Of a stretch of 44,035 bases of DNA, positions 1 to 8,187 are shown piece after piece. A program made the translations under genes and the position numbers. Every line of letters begins with the position of its first letter. Position 1 is the stretch's first letter. The stretch comes from Deltaproteobacteria bacterium. GTDB taxonomy: Bacteria; Desulfobacterota; Desulfarculia; Adiutricales; Adiutricaceae. The stretch is taken from NCBI GenBank assembly GCA_031264145.1, contig JAISEK010000064.1, positions 1-44,035 on the forward strand. The letters run 5' to 3'. The notes beneath the pieces are model-generated. The model was not told where the DNA came from. It saw only the letters and a program-made list of their open reading frames with translations, and made no database searches.

Positions 1-21
1 CGGGGGGCCGGGACGATCCCC

Positions 22-297
22 TCAGGTCATCCTGGAAAACTGCTCGATGGCCTTGGCCAGCTTCTTGATGGTCTCCTGGGAGTCGCCGTTGGCTATCCCG
101 GTCAACACGCAGTGGCTCAGGTGGCCCTCCAGGATGACCTGGCCGGTCTTGTGCAGGGCCGACTTGGCCGCGCTGATCTGGACCAGGATGTCCTCGCAGG
201 GGATGTCCTTCTCGACCATGCCCATGAGGCCGCGGATCTGGCCCTCTATCCGCTTGAGCCTGGCAACCACCTTGTCCACGTCCATGCATTCCCGCAT
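22..297 (-). CDS. csoR: CsoR/RcnR/FrmR-family metal-sensing repressor, Cu(I)-type ligands
   Basis: A 91-residue all-helical repressor of the DUF156 family, whose members bind operator DNA as tetramers and release it on metal or reactive-compound binding. The ligand fingerprint is visible: Cys34, His59 and Cys63, with the same spacing as the Cys-His-Cys copper site of Mycobacterium CsoR; an extra Cys4 lies near the N terminus. Family knowledge makes Cu(I) the likely effector; RcnR-type (Ni/Co) and FrmR-type (formaldehyde) proteins differ at the third position. The start at MREC is chosen because GGAGGG lies about 10 bases upstream; a longer frame upstream would run into the neighbouring gene. 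No copper exporter or chaperone is visible, so the regulated gene may lie left of the window or elsewhere. Family assignment is firm, the effector is inferred. Confidence 0.9.
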   Translation of the reverse strand: MRECMDVDKVVARLKRIEGQIRGLMGMVEKDIPCEDILVQISAAKSALHKTGQVILEGHLSHCVLTGIANGDSQETIKKLAKAIEQFSRMT

Positions 298-342
298 CGT
301 CTGTCGCCCTCCAGTCGGGACCATGTGTCCACGCGTCTGTCG

Positions 343-372
343 CCCGGGCCAGGGGGGAGCCCCCGGCCCGGG
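343..372. terminator. GC-rich inverted repeat after the response regulator
   Basis: CCCGGGCC at 343-350 pairs with GGCCCGGG at 365-372, with GGGG/CCCC pairing inside. It lies between the response regulator stop and the csoR start. There is no T-run, so intrinsic termination is uncertain; it may be only a processing or pausing hairpin. Confidence 0.3.
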
Positions 373-389
373 AGCGGGCCCGGCGGCCC

Positions 390-2087
390 TTAGAGGAAGG
401 CGGCCAGGCTGGGATACTTCTTGAGCTTGTAGGGCATGACGTTGCGCTTGAGGCCCAGGAGGTCGGCCGCCCGGTTCTGGGCCCCCTTGGCCTGGACCAG
501 GGCCCTCCGGAGAAGCTCCTCCTCGAAGGCGGCCAGGATGGAGACCAGATCGCCCCCGGCCGGGGCCACGGCCGACAGGGCCTCCGAGAGGGCCGTGGGC
601 GGGAGCTCGGCGTACTTGTCCCACTTGTACTTGAACACGTTGCGCCTCAGGCCCAGGAGGTCGGCCGCCCGGCTCTGCACCCCGTCCCCCAGGCCCAGGG
701 CCTTGCGGATCATGGCCTCCTCCATGGCCGAGACGGCCTCGGCCAGGCCGGTCCCGCCCGGGAGGAGGTCAAGGGCACGGGGGATGAAGCCCAGGCCAGG
801 ACCGTCCCCGGCCGGGGCGGGCGGGGCCTGGGTGGCGGGCGGCTGGGGTCCTGGCCCCGGCGGGCCAGGCCAGGGGTGGGCGGACGACGGGGGGCCGGCC
901 GGGGCCCTGGCCGGCCGCTGGAGCTCCTCGGGCAGATCCGAGGGCAGGATCTCGTCGCCCGAGGCCAGGACCAGGCCCCGCTCGATGACGTTCTCCAGCT
1001 CCCGGACGTTCCCGGGCCAGGCGTAGGAGTAGAGGAGCCTCATGGCCTCCGGGTGGAGGCTGGGCCGGGAGGCCCTCTCCCGGCCAAACTTCTCCAGGAA
1101 GTGCTCGGCCAGGAGGGGCAGATCGTCAAGCCTCTCCCTGAGGGGCGGGAGCTTGACGTGGACCACGTTCAGGCGGAAGAAGAGGTCCTCCCGGAAGCGC
1201 CTGGCCTCCACCTCGGCCTTGAGGTCACGGTTGGTGGCCGTCACGAGCCTCACGTCGAGCTCGATGAGCTTGCCGCCCCCGCCGACCCTCTCCAGGGTCC
1301 TCTCCTGGAGGACCCTCAGGAGGGTCACCTGGGTCGAGGGGCCCATCTCACCGATCTCGTCCAGGAAGAGCGTCCCGAGGTTGGCCAGCTCGAAGCGGCC
1401 GGCCCGGCCGGCCCCGGCCCCGGTGTAGGCCCCCTTCTCGTAGCCGAAGAGCTCGCTGACCAGGAGGGACTCCGAGAGGGCCGAGCAGTTGACGGCCACG
1501 AAGGGCTTCCCGGCGCGGGGGCTGTTGTGGTGGATGGCCCTGGCCACCACCTCCTTGCCGGTGCCGCTCTCCCCGGTGATGAGGACGTTGGCCTTGGTCG
1601 GGGCCACCTTCTCCAGGAGCTGGTAGAGCTCGGCCATGGGCTTGGACTTGCCCACCAGGCTGCTGAAGCTGTGGCGGCGGCTGAGCTCGGCCCTGAGCTC
1701 CTTGTTCGCCCTGGACAGGCGCGACAACTCCAGGGCCTTGGCGGCGCACCTCAGCAGATCGTCGTTCTCGAAGGGCTTGGCCAGGTAGTCGAAGGCCCCC
1801 ATCCTCATGGCCTCGACCGCCACCTTGACCTCGTTGCGGGCCGTCAGCATGACCACCGGCACCTCGGCCCTCTCCTCCTTTATCCTGGCCAGGAGCTCCA
1901 GGCCGTCGCCGTCGGGCATGGTGATGTCGGTCATGACCAGGTCCATCCCGGGGCCCTCCAGGAAGATCTCCAGGGCCTCCCGGCCGCTCCCGGCCTCGAC
2001 CACGTGGTAGCCCTGGGCCTCCAGGAGCTGCCCCATGACCAGCCGGTAGTTGTCCTCGTCGTCGACCAGCAGGATTGTCTCGCTCAT
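390..2087 (-). CDS. Sigma-54-dependent response regulator with duplicated Fis-type DNA-binding domain
   Basis: NtrC-family regulator of 565 residues. Residues 1-120 form a receiver domain with acidic pocket D9/D10, phosphorylation site D54 and the conserved lysine in LAKPFE. An AAA+ domain follows with Walker A GESGTGKE (about residue 170) and the sigma-54 contact loop as GAYTGA rather than GAFTGA. After a Pro/Ala-rich linker the C terminus carries two Fis-like helix-turn-helix units in tandem (about 465-503 and 523-560), both with RAADLLGL and an RNV..YK..KY ending; one is normal. The start codon overlaps the stop of the sensor kinase by four bases, so the two form a coupled pair. Expected role: phosphorylation-dependent activation of sigma-54 promoters; the target is unknown. 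Confidence 0.93.
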   Translation of the reverse strand: MSETILLVDDEDNYRLVMGQLLEAQGYHVVEAGSGREALEIFLEGPGMDLVMTDITMPDGDGLELLARIKEERAEVPVVMLTARNEVKVAVEAMRMGAFDYLAKPFENDDLLRCAAKALELSRLSRANKELRAELSRRHSFSSLVGKSKPMAELYQLLEKVAPTKANVLITGESGTGKEVVARAIHHNSPRAGKPFVAVNCSALSESLLVSELFGYEKGAYTGAGAGRAGRFELANLGTLFLDEIGEMGPSTQVTLLRVLQERTLERVGGGGKLIELDVRLVTATNRDLKAEVEARRFREDLFFRLNVVHVKLPPLRERLDDLPLLAEHFLEKFGRERASRPSLHPEAMRLLYSYAWPGNVRELENVIERGLVLASGDEILPSDLPEELQRPARAPAGPPSSAHPWPGPPGPGPQPPATQAPPAPAGDGPGLGFIPRALDLLPGGTGLAEAVSAMEEAMIRKALGLGDGVQSRAADLLGLRRNVFKYKWDKYAELPPTALSEALSAVAPAGGDLVSILAAFEEELLRRALVQAKGAQNRAADLLGLKRNVMPYKLKKYPSLAAFL

Positions 2088-3760
2088 AGGCCCTCCCAGC
2101 CATCAGGCCCGGGTGGGTCCCCGGGGCCCCCGCCCGGGCTCCCCGCCGCGAAGCCGCCGTCACCGGCCGGGGGCCCGTCCAGGCCGGCCTCGGCCCCCTC
2201 GGGGCCGGCCGGCCGCAGGGGGAGGCTGATGGACACCAGCAGGCCGTGCTCGTCGGGCCCGCCGCTGACGTTCTCCAGGTCCAGGCGGCCCAGGTGGCTC
2301 TCCACCACGTTCCTCACCAGGACCAGGCCCAGGCCCGTGCCCTTGGTCTTGGTGGTGCGGAAGGGCTTGAAGAGCTGGCTGGAGGCCTCGGCCGACAGCC
2401 CCGGGCCGGTGTCCCGGATGGTGACGATCAGCCGGCCCTGGGGCTCGCCGGCCATCAGCACGCCGGTCCCGACGGTCAGGAGGCCGCCCTCGGGCATGGC
2501 CTGGATGGCGTTGACCAGAAGGTTCATGAAGGCCCGGTGGAGCTGGTCCCGGTCGGCCAGGATGGGCCCCGGGTCCGGCTGCATCCTGGACAGCAGCTCC
2601 ACCCCGGCCCGGGACATGTCGGCCTCGAGGAGGACCAGGATCTCCTCGAGGATGTCCTCGACCACCACGGGCGACAGGACCGGCCGCATGGGCCGGGCGA
2701 AGTCCAGGAAGTCGGTGAGGATGCGCCACAGCCGCCCGGACTCGTCGACGATGGCCGCGGCCAGGCGCGCCTGGCCGGGGCTGTCCTTGAGCCGGGAGGC
2801 CAGGAAGTCGGCCGAGGACCTGATGATGCCCAGGGGGTTGCGGATCTCGTGGCTGACCGTCCCGACCATCCGGCCCAGGTTGGCCAGCCTCTCGGCCTGG
2901 TGCAGGCGCTCGTCCAGGGCCGCCTTCTCGGCGCTCTTCTGGTTGATTATCGATTCGCCCCGGGCCACGACCATCCAGAGGATGACGCTCAGGAAAAGGC
3001 TCGAGGCCACCGCCACTACCACGGCCGTGAAGTGCATGGAGGCGATCTGCCGGTACTCGGCCGTGAGATCCCTGTTGAGCTCCAGGACCCCGGAGATGTT
3101 GTGCGTGTAGTAGTCCTCCATGGCCTTCAGGCACCTGATGGTGAACTGGCCCCGGGGGAAGAACTTGCCGAACAGGTAGCCCCCCTCCTGCCTGACTATG
3201 ACCGTGCGCTCCTTGAGGTAGTCGATGTAGGCCGCCCGGCCGGGCGATCCCGGGGGCTGCTGGAAGCTCGGGGCCTGGCCCCCGGCGCCGCCGGTCCCCT
3301 TGGCCATGAAGATCCTGATGGCCTCGCTGTAGAGGCCCATGGGCTCGGCCAGCCGCCCGACGGCCTCCGGCTGCCCTGTGCCGGCGACCCGGTAGGTCAC
3401 CACCGGGACGGTGGACTCTGAGGAGTAGACCATCATGCCGACCTTGGCGTCGTAGAGGGCCACCTTGCTGATGTCGAAGCCGTGGATGGCGTTCTGGATG
3501 ACCGAGTGGAGGTACCGGTAGGGCTCGGGCTGGCTCAGCTTGGCCTCGCCCCGCTCCTTGTAGATGGGGAGCAGGAAGTTGGTGAACATCTGGAAGTTCA
3601 CGTTGTCCATGATCATCACCGTGTCCTCGACCACCCGATCGTAGATGATCCTCTCGGCCCTGTCGCTCATCATGGCCGCCAGGACCAGGCAGGTGAAGAA
3701 GATGACGATGACCCCTATGGAGGAGAAGTACTTGGCCAGCTGGAAGGGCTTGGCGCCCAT
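2084..3760 (-). CDS. Membrane sensor histidine kinase, partner of the sigma-54 regulator
   Basis: About 558 residues from the chosen start. A transmembrane segment near residues 12-31 is followed by a roughly 220-residue extracytoplasmic sensor region, a second membrane segment near 250-272, a short coiled linker, HisKA with the phospho-acceptor motif SHEIRNPLG, and HATPase_c with N box LMNLLVNAIQ, DTGPGL and GTGLGL. The last 45 residues are Gly/Pro-rich and probably disordered. The start MGAKPF just before the first membrane helix is favoured because the upstream residues are low-complexity. An alternative GTG at the pgi stop (GTGA overlap near 4075) would add about 105 Gly/Pro/Asp-rich residues and couple translation to pgi. 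The stimulus cannot be read from sequence. Confidence 0.9.
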   Translation of the reverse strand: MGAKPFQLAKYFSSIGVIVIFFTCLVLAAMMSDRAERIIYDRVVEDTVMIMDNVNFQMFTNFLLPIYKERGEAKLSQPEPYRYLHSVIQNAIHGFDISKVALYDAKVGMMVYSSESTVPVVTYRVAGTGQPEAVGRLAEPMGLYSEAIRIFMAKGTGGAGGQAPSFQQPPGSPGRAAYIDYLKERTVIVRQEGGYLFGKFFPRGQFTIRCLKAMEDYYTHNISGVLELNRDLTAEYRQIASMHFTAVVVAVASSLFLSVILWMVVARGESIINQKSAEKAALDERLHQAERLANLGRMVGTVSHEIRNPLGIIRSSADFLASRLKDSPGQARLAAAIVDESGRLWRILTDFLDFARPMRPVLSPVVVEDILEEILVLLEADMSRAGVELLSRMQPDPGPILADRDQLHRAFMNLLVNAIQAMPEGGLLTVGTGVLMAGEPQGRLIVTIRDTGPGLSAEASSQLFKPFRTTKTKGTGLGLVLVRNVVESHLGRLDLENVSGGPDEHGLLVSISLPLRPAGPEGAEAGLDGPPAGDGGFAAGSPGGGPGDPPGPDGWEGL

Positions 3761-4071
3761 CTTTTCCCGCCCGGGGGAGCCCTGTCCCGGGCCGTCGGCG
3801 AAATCCTCGTCGGGGTCGGGGTCGGGGTCGGCCGGGCCCGGCCCTTTCCCGGTGTCCCCGGGGGCGGCCCCCCCCTGGCCGTCCCCCCCCGTCCCCCCGA
3901 TTCGGCAGGACCCCTCGCCCTCCCCGCCCGGCGGCCACGGGGCCATGGGGTCCCGGAAATGGTCCCGGAAGCGGCCGTCCCCCGCCTGGACAGGGGCGGG
4001 GGCGGCCGAGGCCGGGTCGTCTCCGCCGATGGCGTCCCTGGGGGGACCCGGCGCTGGTCCGGCCGGGCAGG

Positions 4072-5505
4072 TCACCGGACGATGTACCTCCCGTCGGCCC
4101 TGAGGCCGCCACGGTAGCGCTCGGCCATGTCCCCGAAGCCCTGGCGGCCCATGAGGCCATAGGTGAACCTCTTGCCCAGCTCCACCCCCGGCTGGTCCAG
4201 GGGATCGACCTGGTAGAGGGTCCCCGAGACCACGGTGGCCACCATCAGGGTCTGCATGAGGTAGCCCAGGCCGGCCGAGGAGATCCTGGGGCACAGGAGG
4301 GACAGGTTGGGCCGCCCGCTCTCGGCCAGGGCCATGGCCGTGCCCAGGCGCTCGAAGTTCAGGAGCCCCCCCAGCTCCCCGCCGCCCAGGTAGGCCAGCT
4401 CGGCCTGGTCCCCGAAGGCCCTGGGGATGGGGACCCGCTTCCTGAACCCCTCGACCCCCAGGAAGCAGACCGTCTTGTCCTGGGGGCCCTCCATGTAGAG
4501 CTGCAGCTGGGAGTGCTGGTCGGTGACCCCCACGGCCTTTATGGCCGTCTGGCCGGTCCCGGCGGGGCTGCCGTCGAGATGGAGGGCCTTCCCCAGGGAC
4601 TCGTTCCAGAGCTGGCCGAACCAGTCGGCCACCCGGGCCAGGCCGTCGGCGTAGGGCATCATGACCAGGCCGGGGCGGTTCCTCCTCGTGGCCATGTGGA
4701 AGTTGAGGCCGGCGAACAGGAGGGCCTTGTTGGACAGCGGGGCGGCCGCGAAGTCGTCCTGGGCCAGGCGGGCCCCGGCCAGGAGCTCCTCGATGTTGAC
4801 CCCGGCCAGGGCCAGGGGGGCCAGGCCCACGGCCGTGAGGACGGAGAAGCGCCCGCCCACCCCGGGGGGGATCGGGAGGGACTGGAAGCCCCGTTCCCGG
4901 ACCAGGCGCCTCAGGACGCCCTTCTCGGGATCGGTGGTGATGAGGATATGGTCCCCGGCGGCCTTGGGGCCCAGGGCCTTCCCCAGGAGCTCGTGGACGA
5001 TCATGAACTGGGACATGGTCTCGGCCGTGGTCCCGCTCTTGGAGATGACGTTGAAGAGGGTCCTGGACAGGTCCAGCCCGTCCATGATGGCCGCGAAGCC
5101 CTCGGGGTCGATGTTGTCGGCGACGAAGAGCCTGGGCCAGCCCCTCCTGGCCGCGGGGAGGGTGTTGTGGTTCAGGGGCCGCAGGGCCGCGAGGACGGCG
5201 TTGGCCCCCAGGGCGCTCCCCCCGATGCCCAGGACGACCACGTCGTCGTACTTCCTCCTGGCCGAGCTGGCCAGCCGGCGGCAGGCCTTGGGCAGGTCAG
5301 GGTCGTAGGGGAGGTCGGCGAAGGGCAGCAGGCCCTTTTTCCTCCTGGCGTTGAAGTCCCTGGCCGCCGAGGCCAGGGCCCCCTCCAGCGACGAGAGCTC
5401 CCCGGCGCCTATCCCCCGGCCCTCGCCCAGGGCGTCGTCGGTCAGATTGTTGAAGTCCAGGGTCAGCAAGGCCTCCGTCCCCCGGGCCTTTTCCTTTGGC
5501 GCCAT
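4072..5505 (-). CDS. pgi: Glucose-6-phosphate isomerase
   Basis: Interconverts glucose-6-phosphate and fructose-6-phosphate in the cytoplasm. At 477 residues it belongs to the shorter bacterial type. Visible family landmarks: GIGGSALGA (phosphate-binding SIS region), VISKSGTTAET, the signature GGRFSVLTAVGL, the catalytic Glu segment WNESLGK, the catalytic His segment TDQHSQ, and near the C terminus QPGVELGK, which contains the active-site lysine. The start is well supported by AGGAGG five bases before ATG. It is the first gene of a minus-strand chain leading into the sensor kinase and response regulator; no functional link between the isomerase and the two-component system is evident. With malQ at 12890 it indicates alpha-glucan/hexose-phosphate metabolism. 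Confidence 0.95.
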   Translation of the reverse strand: MAPKEKARGTEALLTLDFNNLTDDALGEGRGIGAGELSSLEGALASAARDFNARRKKGLLPFADLPYDPDLPKACRRLASSARRKYDDVVVLGIGGSALGANAVLAALRPLNHNTLPAARRGWPRLFVADNIDPEGFAAIMDGLDLSRTLFNVISKSGTTAETMSQFMIVHELLGKALGPKAAGDHILITTDPEKGVLRRLVRERGFQSLPIPPGVGGRFSVLTAVGLAPLALAGVNIEELLAGARLAQDDFAAAPLSNKALLFAGLNFHMATRRNRPGLVMMPYADGLARVADWFGQLWNESLGKALHLDGSPAGTGQTAIKAVGVTDQHSQLQLYMEGPQDKTVCFLGVEGFRKRVPIPRAFGDQAELAYLGGGELGGLLNFERLGTAMALAESGRPNLSLLCPRISSAGLGYLMQTLMVATVVSGTLYQVDPLDQPGVELGKRFTYGLMGRQGFGDMAERYRGGLRADGRYIVR

Positions 5506-6829
5506 GTCGTCCTCCTAGATGAGTCGGTTTGGGTCTTCCCCCCTGGCCAGGCTGGCGGGGAAAGGGGCCGCCCCGGCCTCCCCCGGCCGGTCGCCCGGGA
5601 GGGCCGGATATCCCCGCCAGGCCAAGCTTACCACAAGGGCGGCGGGAAAATCACCGCCTATTTGTCGGCCCCCCGGGGCTCCCGGGCCCCCGCAAGGGCC
5701 GGGAGGCCGGCGGGCCAGGGCGCCCTGGAGCCCCCGGCCGTCCTTTCCGCGGTTTCCCAATGCCCCCGCAGTCCTCAACATGGCGGGCAATGCCCCCTCT
5801 GGCCCCGTTCTGCTGCGACAGGGCGCCGACGTCGCTTTCCGCCGGGCAGGGTCCATGTCGTGGGCCACACGACTCTCGATGCTGTTAAAGACAAATAATG
5901 CAATACATAATGACTGTTTTTAAAATTTATTTTTATTAAAATATATATATTTTAAAAAATAGTTATATTTAACGTAGCCATTCATCAATTTGGCGGCGAG
6001 GTGGCCGCCTTGCCGAAGCGACCCCGGTGCCCTGTTCTTTCCCCCGGGCGGAAGACCGACGCCCCGGGAGCCACCGCCGATCCCCAGCCCGTGCCGCCCC
6101 GGCGATTCCCGTCCCCCGGCCGACGGGGGCCATGGCCGGCCGCCCGGACGGCCGCCCCCATCGACCCTGGCCGACCCGGCTCGGCCCCGGGAAGGGGGGA
6201 ACCGCCGGGGGAGGCTGCCAGCTCCGGCCGCCGGGATGTCCATGGGGGGATGTCCCCCGGATGGGGACCGTGGGCACCTGGCCGGCGGGAGGGCCCCCAG
6301 TGGGCCAGGGGGGCCGCCGGCCACATGGCACCAGCGGGGACAGAAATTCTAAGGGAATAAGGCGTTTGATTTTTTTGTGATGTATCGTTAATCTATTATA
6401 TTTACATATTATTTAATAAGAAATAATAACGAAATTTAATTATTAGAGTTTATTATATATTATAATTTCTTTGTTTTATAGTCTCTAATATTTCTATCAT
6501 CGTTATATTTGTTTTTATTGTCTCTTTTTTGGTGGATTAAAACCACCAGCTTTAGATGGTAGCTTTAGCGTTTCTTCTTGACTATGTTGGCAAATATCCA
6601 TAGACTCATTGAGGAACAATTTAGCTTGGTTACACATATTTGTATTGTAGATTGATATAATATAAATTAAATGATATTGTTTCTTACTATGATATAGTAA
6701 ATATGTCAAATAGTTTTAAATATTTCTTGTAGATGCTGTTACGGTAAAATTATAATTTGATTATCACTGAGATATCGTTTTCAAAATATGTAACATGACT
6801 TTGAAGATTCAAAAAGAGATAAAGATTGT
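5506..6829. other. Gene-poor spacer alternating between GC-rich and AT-rich sequence
   Basis: No gene can be supported here. 5506-5880 and 5990-6350 are extremely GC-rich and stop-poor; 5880-5990 and 6360-6830 are AT-rich. A perfect 20-bp AT palindrome occupies 5936-5955 (TTAAAATATA and its complement). GGTGG at 6531-6535 pairs with CCACC at 6543-6547, followed by a degenerate copy of the TTTAG-core hairpins found at 6830-6982. A 64-codon frame on the minus strand at 6515-6709 runs through this hairpin and has no convincing ribosome site. The sharp composition steps suggest repeated insertion and decay. Confidence 0.6.
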
Positions 6830-6982
6830 GCGGCTTAAGCCGCCGACATATGCTGCAAGACATCTTGTCTTTCAGACCACCGGCTTTAGCCGGTGGTAGT
6901 TGATGTCGTTCTTCGGAGCGGCTTTAGCCGCTCAAAGGCGACTTTAGTCGCCATCGTTGAAGCCACCAGCTTTAGCTGGTGG
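6830..6982. repeat. Array of short palindromes with a conserved CT-TT-AG core
   Basis: Four near-perfect hairpins share the core CT-TT-AG but have different arms: 6876-6897 (arms ACCACCGGCT/AGCCGGTGGT), 6916-6933 (GAGCGGCT/AGCCGCTC), 6937-6952 (GGCGACT/AGTCGCC) and 6963-6982 (CCACCAGCT/AGCTGGTGG). They are preceded by the perfect palindrome GCGGCTTAAGCCGC at 6830-6843 and a weaker hairpin at 6857-6871 (AAGACA/TGTCTT). Arms vary while pairing is kept, so the fold rather than the sequence is conserved. The last four lie inside the 3' end of the antitoxin gene. Confidence 0.85.
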
Positions 6983-7158
6983 TTATTCACTCCTTCAATA
7001 TCTTCTAGCGGTGATTTCTGTCCTTCTTTTGCTGAGTCAATCGAAATTAATTTGAATTTACTTCCATCATTTCCTATATTTATTACTTCATCACTTAACG
7101 CTGTATTTAAAACCGTAGAAAAATTTTGTTTGGCCTCAGAAAAATTATAAAATTTCAT
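6886..7158 (-). CDS. Phd/YefM-like antitoxin with a palindrome-encoded tail
   Basis: A 90-residue protein starting KFYNFSEAKQNFSTVLNTAL, the pattern of Phd/YefM antitoxins, which bind DNA through the N terminus and neutralise a partner toxin through the C terminus. GGAGGATTAAA immediately before ATG makes the start secure. Up to SPLEDIEGVN the protein follows the family; the remaining 30 or so residues are translated from the TTTAG palindromes at 6886-6982, so the original toxin-binding end appears to have been replaced. No toxin gene follows on the same strand, so this is an orphan and probably not a working pair. AT-rich codon usage differs sharply from the core genes. Confidence 0.7.
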   Translation of the reverse strand: MKFYNFSEAKQNFSTVLNTALSDEVINIGNDGSKFKLISIDSAKEGQKSPLEDIEGVNNHQLKLVASTMATKVAFERLKPLRRTTSTTTG

Positions 7159-7364
7159 TTTAATCCTCCGACAAAACTTTGATGTTCATATCCAATGCGA
7201 CTTTTTTATTAGGACGTTAAATATAAATAATCATAGACTGAATCTTTTGACGTTACTGTGTAAGAGTGAAATCACAAAAGAATCTTAAAATTAGTTGTGT
7301 TTCTGGTCCTGTCAATTCTGCTATCGTTGACTCCAGAGCAAAGACAGGCCCTGGCGGTAATCTT

Positions 7365-7766
7365 TTATCTGGGCTTGAGGCTTGGTGCTGTTTGGCGAAT
7401 TATAGATTGTTCATCGTTATCATACATTTCGATTGTTTTTTTACAAAAATTATGCAAATTAGGTACATCATTTTTTATTGTAGACCATAAATATTTAAGA
7501 TCTAATTTAGCATAGTTATGGGCAGCGAAATTTCTCATGGCTTTAATTTGTTTCCAGGGGATTTCTGAAAAATTTAATTTGAATTCATCAGTAAGATGAG
7601 CTGATAGTTCCCCAATTTGTACTATATGCATGGATACAGCAGGTTTATATAAGCGATCTGATTGTAGAACTTCGATGGAATCTCCTAAACGATTAACAAT
7701 ATAGTAAATTTCTTCGCAATGGAACATTATACGAGCTAAAATATTAATATCTCTATTATCTCTCAT
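7365..7766 (-). CDS. hepT: HepT-like HEPN ribonuclease toxin (DUF86)
   Basis: A 133-residue HEPN-domain protein. The catalytic motif RX4HXY is present as Arg78-His83-Tyr85 (RNFAAHNY). In studied HEPN/MNT pairs the HEPN protein is a ribonuclease that slows growth and is silenced when the partner nucleotidyltransferase adds AMP to the motif tyrosine. The partner gene lies directly upstream and overlaps by 11 bases, as expected for a co-translated toxin-antitoxin operon. GAGGTG before the ATG supports the start. The operon sits in the AT-rich accessory island and its codon usage is unlike the GC-rich flanks, consistent with horizontal transfer. Family assignment strong; activity inferred. Confidence 0.88.
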   Translation of the reverse strand: MRDNRDINILARIMFHCEEIYYIVNRLGDSIEVLQSDRLYKPAVSMHIVQIGELSAHLTDEFKLNFSEIPWKQIKAMRNFAAHNYAKLDLKYLWSTIKNDVPNLHNFCKKTIEMYDNDEQSIIRQTAPSLKPR

Positions 7767-8049
7767 ATATTATCACCTCATCTTTAGCTATATACTCTAG
7801 AAAATCATCTTCCAGAGAGCCAGTAGTCAATAAATCTATTTTTTTTCCAAAAGCTTCTTCAAGATCGCAATAAAGTCCCCCTAATGTGAAATAGCCTTTA
7901 ATGTCACCTCCGTCTACTCTAAAGTCAATATCACTTTCAGAGGTAGCTTCCCCACGAGCATATGAACCGAAGACCCACATTTTTTCAACACCATAATTTT
8001 TGGCAACTGGGTTGACAATTTTTTTGATATCAGATATAGAATATATCAT
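7756..8049 (-). CDS. mntA: MntA-like minimal nucleotidyltransferase antitoxin
   Basis: A 97-residue minimal nucleotidyltransferase. The active-site signature GSX10DXD is complete: Gly28-Ser29, then ten residues, Asp40-Ile-Asp42. In characterised pairs this enzyme AMPylates the HEPN toxin and so inactivates it. The start at MIYSIS is preferred because GGAG lies nine bases upstream; in-frame ATG and TTG codons further upstream, extending to 8076, have poorer context. It is the first gene of the mntA-hepT operon, the reverse of the hepT-mntA order known from Shewanella. Confidence 0.88.
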   Translation of the reverse strand: MIYSISDIKKIVNPVAKNYGVEKMWVFGSYARGEATSESDIDFRVDGGDIKGYFTLGGLYCDLEEAFGKKIDLLTTGSLEDDFLEYIAKDEVIIYER

Positions 8050-8187
8050 TCGTAATTTCTCCATCATTCTTAACAAAATAGTTCAGTCGTACATTATGCA
8101 GCGCAATGGCAAAAAACGAGTCATAAAATTCTACAACTCAAATTGAAATTTTAGAGAAGTATGATGAAAAAAAGCCATCACCTTATA

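Noticed and set aside
876-3110. Long plus-strand open frame (744 codons) antisense to the two-component genes
   Set aside because: It mirrors the GC-rich codons of the response regulator and kinase, has low-complexity Gly/Pro/Arg composition and no family resemblance; stop codons are rare at this GC level.
6515-6709. 64-codon frame in the AT-rich island
   Set aside because: No ribosome site, and its end is made of hairpin repeat sequence.
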